Notes under the pieces: generated by a model
The model's input: the letters and a program-made list of their open reading frames with translations, nothing else
Told to the model about the DNA's origin: nothing
Databases searched by the model: none
Assembly: GCA_031272895.1 (NCBI GenBank)
Contig: JAISSW010000008.1
Location: 1 to 64,000, forward strand
Direction of reading: 5' to 3'
Length of the DNA stretch: 64,000 nucleotides
Source of the DNA: Clostridium sp.
GTDB lineage: Bacteria; Bacillota; Clostridia; Oscillospirales; Acutalibacteraceae
Translations under genes and position numbers: made by a program
Shown: piece after piece, positions 60,631 to 64,000 of the stretch
Layout: each line of letters opens with the position of its first letter
How positions within the stretch are numbered: the stretch's first letter is position 1

Positions 60631-61515
60631 ATGATGACAAAGAATATTTTCGCCGCCCTTGTGGGCTGCCCGAATGTTGGCAAAAGCTCAATACTCAACC
60701 GCCTGCTTGGGCGCAAGCTGGCAATTGTTTCCCCAAAGCCGCAAACCACACGCTCAAAGATAATGGGGATTTTAACGCGCGGGGAAACGCAGTTTGTTTT
60801 TACGGATACCCCGGGCATACACAAACCGCGCACCCTGCTTGGCGAAAGCATGGTTAAGGCCGCGGGCGAGGGAATGGAGGGCGGCGACCTTGCGATTTTG
60901 GTCACAGAGCCAAAGGGAGAGCCGCGCCCGGCGGAGCTTGACTTGCTCGCCCGCTGCAAGAAGCTGCGGCTGCCAGTTATTTTAGCGGTGAACAAAATAG
61001 ACACGCTTGAAAGCAAAGCGCTGGTGCTGGAGCGCTTTGCCGCCTTTGCTCCGCTTTATGATTTTGCGGCGCTGCTGCCGGTTAGCGCAACCAAAAACGA
61101 CGGCATTGAAGAGCTGCTGACTGAGCTTGAAAAACACGCCGTAGAGGGCGCTCACCTTTTCCCGGACGACGCGCTGACGGACCAGCCCGAAAGACTTCTT
61201 GCGGCGGAAATTATACGCGAAAAGCTGCTGCTTAATTTGCAGCAGGAAATCCCGCACGAAACCGCCGTTGTTGTTGAGGAGTGGGTTGAGCGCGACGACG
61301 GGCTGCTATCAATCGGCGCGGCAATTTACTGCGGCAAGGCTCGCCACAAGGGTATGATTTTGGGCAAAGGCGGAGCCGTGCTAAAGAAAATATCGGCGGC
61401 GGCGCGGGAGGACATGGAGCGCTTTTTTGGCTGCAAAATATTTCTGCGCTGCTTTGTCAAATCCCGTGAGGGCTGGCAAAACAGCGCAGGCTTGCTTAAG
61501 GAATTGGGGCTATGA
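60631..61515 (+). CDS. era: Ribosome-assembly GTPase Era
   Basis: 294 aa. G1 GCPNVGKSSILN, G2 region PQTTRSKIMGI, G3 DTPGIHKP, G4 NKID, and a C-terminal KH domain with MILGKGGAVLKKI. Binds the 3' end of 16S rRNA during 30S assembly. Here it has its own promoter and is not in the usual ybeY-dgkA-cdd-era-recO cluster. The second ATG (60634) is an alternative start. Its stop overlaps the convergent gene by 6 bp. Confidence 0.97.
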   Translation: MMTKNIFAALVGCPNVGKSSILNRLLGRKLAIVSPKPQTTRSKIMGILTRGETQFVFTDTPGIHKPRTLLGESMVKAAGEGMEGGDLAILVTEPKGEPRPAELDLLARCKKLRLPVILAVNKIDTLESKALVLERFAAFAPLYDFAALLPVSATKNDGIEELLTELEKHAVEGAHLFPDDALTDQPERLLAAEIIREKLLLNLQQEIPHETAVVVEEWVERDDGLLSIGAAIYCGKARHKGMILGKGGAVLKKISAAAREDMERFFGCKIFLRCFVKSREGWQNSAGLLKELGL

Positions 61516-62046
61516 AATCCAAGTCATCTTGGTTTTAAGAAGCGTCCAGCTTCCGTCGCTGTGCACCAAGCTGCTCTCAAAGCCGTTTGCTCCGCAAGCG
61601 CCACGGTATTTTGACCCGCTGACTGACATCAGCACACCAAGCACCACGGGCTTTTTATCCAAGCTAAGCAGCAGCCCGTTTGGTATTGACTGCAACTCAT
61701 CATCAAACAAGCCCTGCTCCTTTAAGCCGCCAATGCCCATCCAAATCAGCTGTACGCCAAGGCTTTTTGCATAATGCGCCGTCATAAGCTCCCTATCCCG
61801 CGCACTCAAGTCCGGCAGATTTTGCGGGTCAATTGCAACAAAGCTGATGCCTGTGTTCAGCGCCGTATCCTGTTCCAAATAGGAGTCGAACACCAGCATG
61901 AGCGCCCGGGCGTTTTCGCTCGCGGTCAGCGTGTCCTCCGTCGGCGTCTGCCCGGTCTGCGCAAGCGCCGCCGCGCCCTGTGCGAGCAACAACGAAAGCG
62001 CAACGAACAGCGCAAGCGCCACACAAAAATGCCTGAAAAGCTTCAT
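61510..62046 (-). CDS. Secreted hypothetical protein
   Basis: 178 aa with a signal peptide (FCVALALFVALSLLLAQGAAALA, residues ~5-30). The mature part has a region ISFVAIDPQNL and YAKSLGVQLIWMGI; no family recognised. The start at 62046 has GAGG upstream. A perfect 8-bp inverted repeat (CTCTATTG/CAATAGAG) lies in its leader. Confidence 0.6.
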   Translation of the reverse strand: MKLFRHFCVALALFVALSLLLAQGAAALAQTGQTPTEDTLTASENARALMLVFDSYLEQDTALNTGISFVAIDPQNLPDLSARDRELMTAHYAKSLGVQLIWMGIGGLKEQGLFDDELQSIPNGLLLSLDKKPVVLGVLMSVSGSKYRGACGANGFESSLVHSDGSWTLLKTKMTWIS

Positions 62047-62063
62047 GATAACTACCTCACTTT

Positions 62064-62108
62064 CTCTATTGACAGCGGACTTTAGGTCAGCCGTACATAA
62101 CAATAGAG
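62064..62108 (-). promoter_or_regulatory. Inverted repeat in the leader of the secreted hypothetical
   Basis: CTCTATTG and CAATAGAG, 29 nt apart, are exact complements; inside, CGGAC can pair with GTC-AG-CCG. In the minus-strand RNA this forms a two-part stem just before the GAGG ribosome site. Confidence 0.45.
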
Positions 62109-62150
62109 TGTGTTAAGGGGCGGTTTTGTTGCACTTGGCGCATTTTTTGC

Positions 62151-62894
62151 TTAAGGGGTTACCTCAAGCCATTTTGAGCCGTCATATTTCAGCGCGTAAT
62201 CTATTTCAGTTAATCCGCTGTTGAAGTCGCTGTAAAACCCGCTGAAGGCGCAGTATTCCCCCGGCTCATATTCGGAAAGCTCAAGACGCAAAAAGCCGTG
62301 TCCCTCCGTCAGGACGTTGCCCTCCTCGTCTATATAGCCATCGTCGTAAGCTTCCTCTTGGGTTGACGCAATAACCACACATTCAAAGCCGGAGCCAAGT
62401 ATGTGGCTAAGCTCTGTAATATCGGCGCTGCTTAAATCAAGCGCGGAAGCGTCCAGAAACAGTTCCTTGGCTGTAGAATATTTTTGGAGATAGCTTTTGC
62501 CGGCAAGCGACGCCAGCTCCACTTTTTCGGTGTCGTATTGGTTTGTTTCTACTGTTAAAACCGTGTATGTCTCGCTTATATCGTAGTCGTTCGCCGCGAA
62601 GAGGCCTTTGCCTGCCCAAACGGCAAGGAAAACAATAGCCGGCAGTATTTTCAGCAGCAGCCTGCCTCCCCTAAGCGCACGCTGCGTTGTAGCTTTCCTT
62701 TGCTGCGGTGTGCTGTAGTATTGCGGCGTTTGCGGCAAGGGCATTGGCGTTTGGCTTGTGATTCGCACCGGAGCCGCTTTTTCCGGCATTCTCCCTTCGG
62801 TTTGCTTCGCGCTTGCGCCACCGTCCATTGAACGGCCGCAGTTAGGGCAGATTTTTTCCTTGCTCGGCAAGCCGCAAAAGCCACAGGTTTTCAT
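62151..62894 (-). CDS. Zinc-ribbon membrane protein, function unknown
   Basis: 247 aa. N-terminal zinc ribbon (CGFCGLPSKEKICPNC), a proline-glutamine-rich linker, one membrane helix near residues 80-100 (LLKILPAIVFLAVWAGKGLF), and an extracellular C-terminal domain of ~140 residues that I do not recognise. It starts 2 bp after argF stops, so it is likely co-transcribed with it; no metabolic reason is seen. Confidence 0.72.
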   Translation of the reverse strand: MKTCGFCGLPSKEKICPNCGRSMDGGASAKQTEGRMPEKAAPVRITSQTPMPLPQTPQYYSTPQQRKATTQRALRGGRLLLKILPAIVFLAVWAGKGLFAANDYDISETYTVLTVETNQYDTEKVELASLAGKSYLQKYSTAKELFLDASALDLSSADITELSHILGSGFECVVIASTQEEAYDDGYIDEEGNVLTEGHGFLRLELSEYEPGEYCAFSGFYSDFNSGLTEIDYALKYDGSKWLEVTP

Positions 62895-62896
62895 AC

Positions 62897-63805
62897 CTAT
62901 CCCTCCATAAGCATGACCATAACCGCCTTTTGAGCGTGCAGGCGATTTTCAGCCTCGTCAAAGATTTCGGCGGCATGGGCTTCAAACACCTCTGCGGTGA
63001 TTTCCTCGCCCTTGTGCGCCGGCAAGCAGTGCAGCACCATGGCGTCGCTGTTGGCTGCGGCAAGCAGCTCCGCGCTGATTTGGTATTTGCCCGCAAAGGC
63101 TGCCTCACGCTGCTTTTTTTCGCCCTCCTGCCCCATTGACGCCCAAACATCAGTCACCAATATATCGGCTCCGGCGGCCGCATCAAGCGGCTCTGTGGTC
63201 AGGGTAAAATCAGGGTTCGGGACGGCAAAATCCAGCACCTCTTTCCACGGCTCATAGCCCTTTGGGGTCGCGCAGGCAACCTTCATGCCGGTCTTTAGCC
63301 CGCCGACTATAAGGGAATTTGCCATGTTATTGCCGTCGCCGACGTAGCACAGCTTAAGCCCGCTCAGCAAGCCCTTGCGCTCACGGATTGTCATAAGGTC
63401 AGCAAGCACCTGGCAGGGGTGGCAAAAATCCGTCAAGCCGTTGATGATGGGTATGTTGCCGTACTCGGCAAGCGCTTCCACCTCCGCTTGCGCAAAGGTG
63501 CGTATCATTATGCCGTCAAGGTAACGCGAAAGCACCCGCGCCGTGTCCTCCACAGGCTCGCCGCGGTTAATTTGCAGGTCGGAGGAGCTCAGAAACAACG
63601 CCTGCCCACCCAACTGGAACATGCCCGACTCAAAGGAAATACGGGTGCGCGTGCTTGCCTTTGCAAACACCATGCCAAGGCTTTTACCCTCCAGACGGCG
63701 ATGCGGGATATTGTGTGCCTTTTGGTATTTGAGCTTATCCGCAAGGTCAAGGATTTCCACAATTTCCTGATTGTTCAGGTCAAGCAGCTTAAGCAAATGC
63801 TTCAT
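62897..63805 (-). CDS. argF: Ornithine carbamoyltransferase
   Basis: 302 aa. Carbamoyl phosphate plus ornithine to citrulline. Motifs ASTRTRISFE, HPCQVLADLM and the ornithine loop HCLPAHKGE. Start at 63805 after TTGGAGG; the track ORF reads back through the promoter. Two ArgR-like boxes overlap the promoter. It may be anabolic or catabolic; no arc genes are near. Confidence 0.96.
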   Translation of the reverse strand: MKHLLKLLDLNNQEIVEILDLADKLKYQKAHNIPHRRLEGKSLGMVFAKASTRTRISFESGMFQLGGQALFLSSSDLQINRGEPVEDTARVLSRYLDGIMIRTFAQAEVEALAEYGNIPIINGLTDFCHPCQVLADLMTIRERKGLLSGLKLCYVGDGNNMANSLIVGGLKTGMKVACATPKGYEPWKEVLDFAVPNPDFTLTTEPLDAAAGADILVTDVWASMGQEGEKKQREAAFAGKYQISAELLAAANSDAMVLHCLPAHKGEEITAEVFEAHAAEIFDEAENRLHAQKAVMVMLMEG

Positions 63806-63829
63806 AAAAATGCCTCCAAAACGGTTGTT

Positions 63830-63866
63830 TGAATAATTGTACACCATTCCTGAATAAATATCAATC
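63830..63866 (-). promoter_or_regulatory. argF promoter with paired ArgR-like boxes
   Basis: Minus strand TTGATA (63859-63864), 17-nt spacer, TACAAT (63836-63841). Two TGAATAA cores (plus-strand 63830 and 63851) are 21 bp apart. ARG boxes are 18 bp and usually lie 3 bp apart, which gives the same 21-bp period. Both overlap the promoter, as expected for repression by arginine. Confidence 0.5.
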
Positions 63867-63902
63867 TTTTGTGAAAAATTTGTTTTTGCCCTGTCCAAAC
63901 CC

Positions 63903-63931
63903 TTGTTTTTATTCTTACGATATGCTATAAT
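63903..63931 (+). promoter_or_regulatory. Promoter of the gene at the right edge
   Basis: TTGTTT, 17-nt spacer, TATAAT with extended -10 (TGCTATAAT). Confidence 0.6.
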
Positions 63932-63981
63932 AGTTAGGGATATTATAGGCAGAAATATTTTTTTTGCAGGAGGAGAGACTT

Positions 63982-64000
63982 GTGACAGGCGATTTACATT
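63982..64000 (+). CDS. First codons of a gene cut by the window edge
   Basis: AGGAGGAGAG followed by GTG at 63982 and an open frame (MTGDLH) to the edge. The promoter at 63903-63931 and the ideal ribosome site support a real start. Nothing can be said of the product. Confidence 0.5.

Noticed and set aside
62064-62108. tRNA anticodon-arm remnant on the plus strand
   Set aside because: One arm resembles tRNA, but there are no D, T or acceptor arms and the anticodon would read a stop codon.

Overview
The window looks like chromosomal DNA of an anaerobic, endospore-forming member of the class Clostridia, most probably an uncultured Oscillospirales-type gut bacterium. The evidence is an alpha/beta-type SASP with a sigma-G-like promoter, SpoVB, a SpoVAF-like GerA-family protein, a SigH-like sigma factor, the conserved spoVB-mazG-hup-rqcP order, the rsmB-rlmN-prpC-prkC-rsgA order, a DUF4364 protein, and frequent TTG/GTG starts with G-rich ribosome binding sites. 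The taxon is inferred from gene content only. I saw no prophage, insertion sequence, CRISPR array or rRNA, and no intact tRNA.

Layout. 1-360: heptanucleotide repeat with two outward-facing promoters, then the leader of prs. 0.36-4.9 kb: prs-pyrG-gtrA-like-cofE-like-rlmH. 5-8.1 kb (minus): a GPH-type transporter and a secreted LCAT-like hydrolase. 8.3-10.9 kb: SASP, divergent pyrB and sigH-like gene, and a small zinc-ribbon gene behind a tRNA-like leader. 10.9-18.9 kb: GNAT, lipoprotein, lgt-folD-SGNH, pspC-metF, proB-rarA-yqeK. 19-27.4 kb: pncB, a HAD phosphatase and the minus-strand run fhs-hemZ-spoVB-mazG-hup-rqcP. 27.7-33.7 kb: a 64-aa peptide gene, a glycosyltransferase, a Gfo/Idh oxidoreductase, trmFO, an SDR, a HAD-IB phosphatase and an orphan hisH. 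33.7-42 kb: yaaA-recF, a PPTase, two transporters, nadE and spoVAF-like. 42-52.4 kb: a ten-gene plus-strand run from a hypothetical gene through HIT, a phosphoribosyltransferase, comEC, rsmB, rlmN, prpC, prkC, rsgA and chrA. 52.4-57.4 kb (minus): a TIM-barrel gene, pyrE, an MBL hydrolase, an HEYGH membrane protein, DUF4364 and asnS. 57.5-64 kb: a secreted protein, a flavoprotein, era, two envelope proteins, argF and the first codons of a plus-strand gene.

How it works together. Pyrimidine and PRPP metabolism recurs at separate loci (prs, pyrG, pyrB, pyrE, with argF sharing carbamoyl phosphate). Folate one-carbon genes recur too (folD, metF, fhs, trmFO). Sporulation genes are scattered, and translation-maintenance genes cluster around the PASTA kinase and phosphatase.

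Most of the window is ordinary core genome. The best candidates for something new are: a prs-pyrG leader built like the enterobacterial pyrC/pyrD nucleotide-sensing start-site switch; a PyrB fused to only the zinc domain of PyrI; a nicotinate phosphoribosyltransferase homologue lacking the histidine segment; the tRNA-like leader before a zinc-ribbon gene with unusual codon use; the 7-nt repeat under tandem promoters; and two secreted proteins with similar hydrophobic tails and similar promoters.
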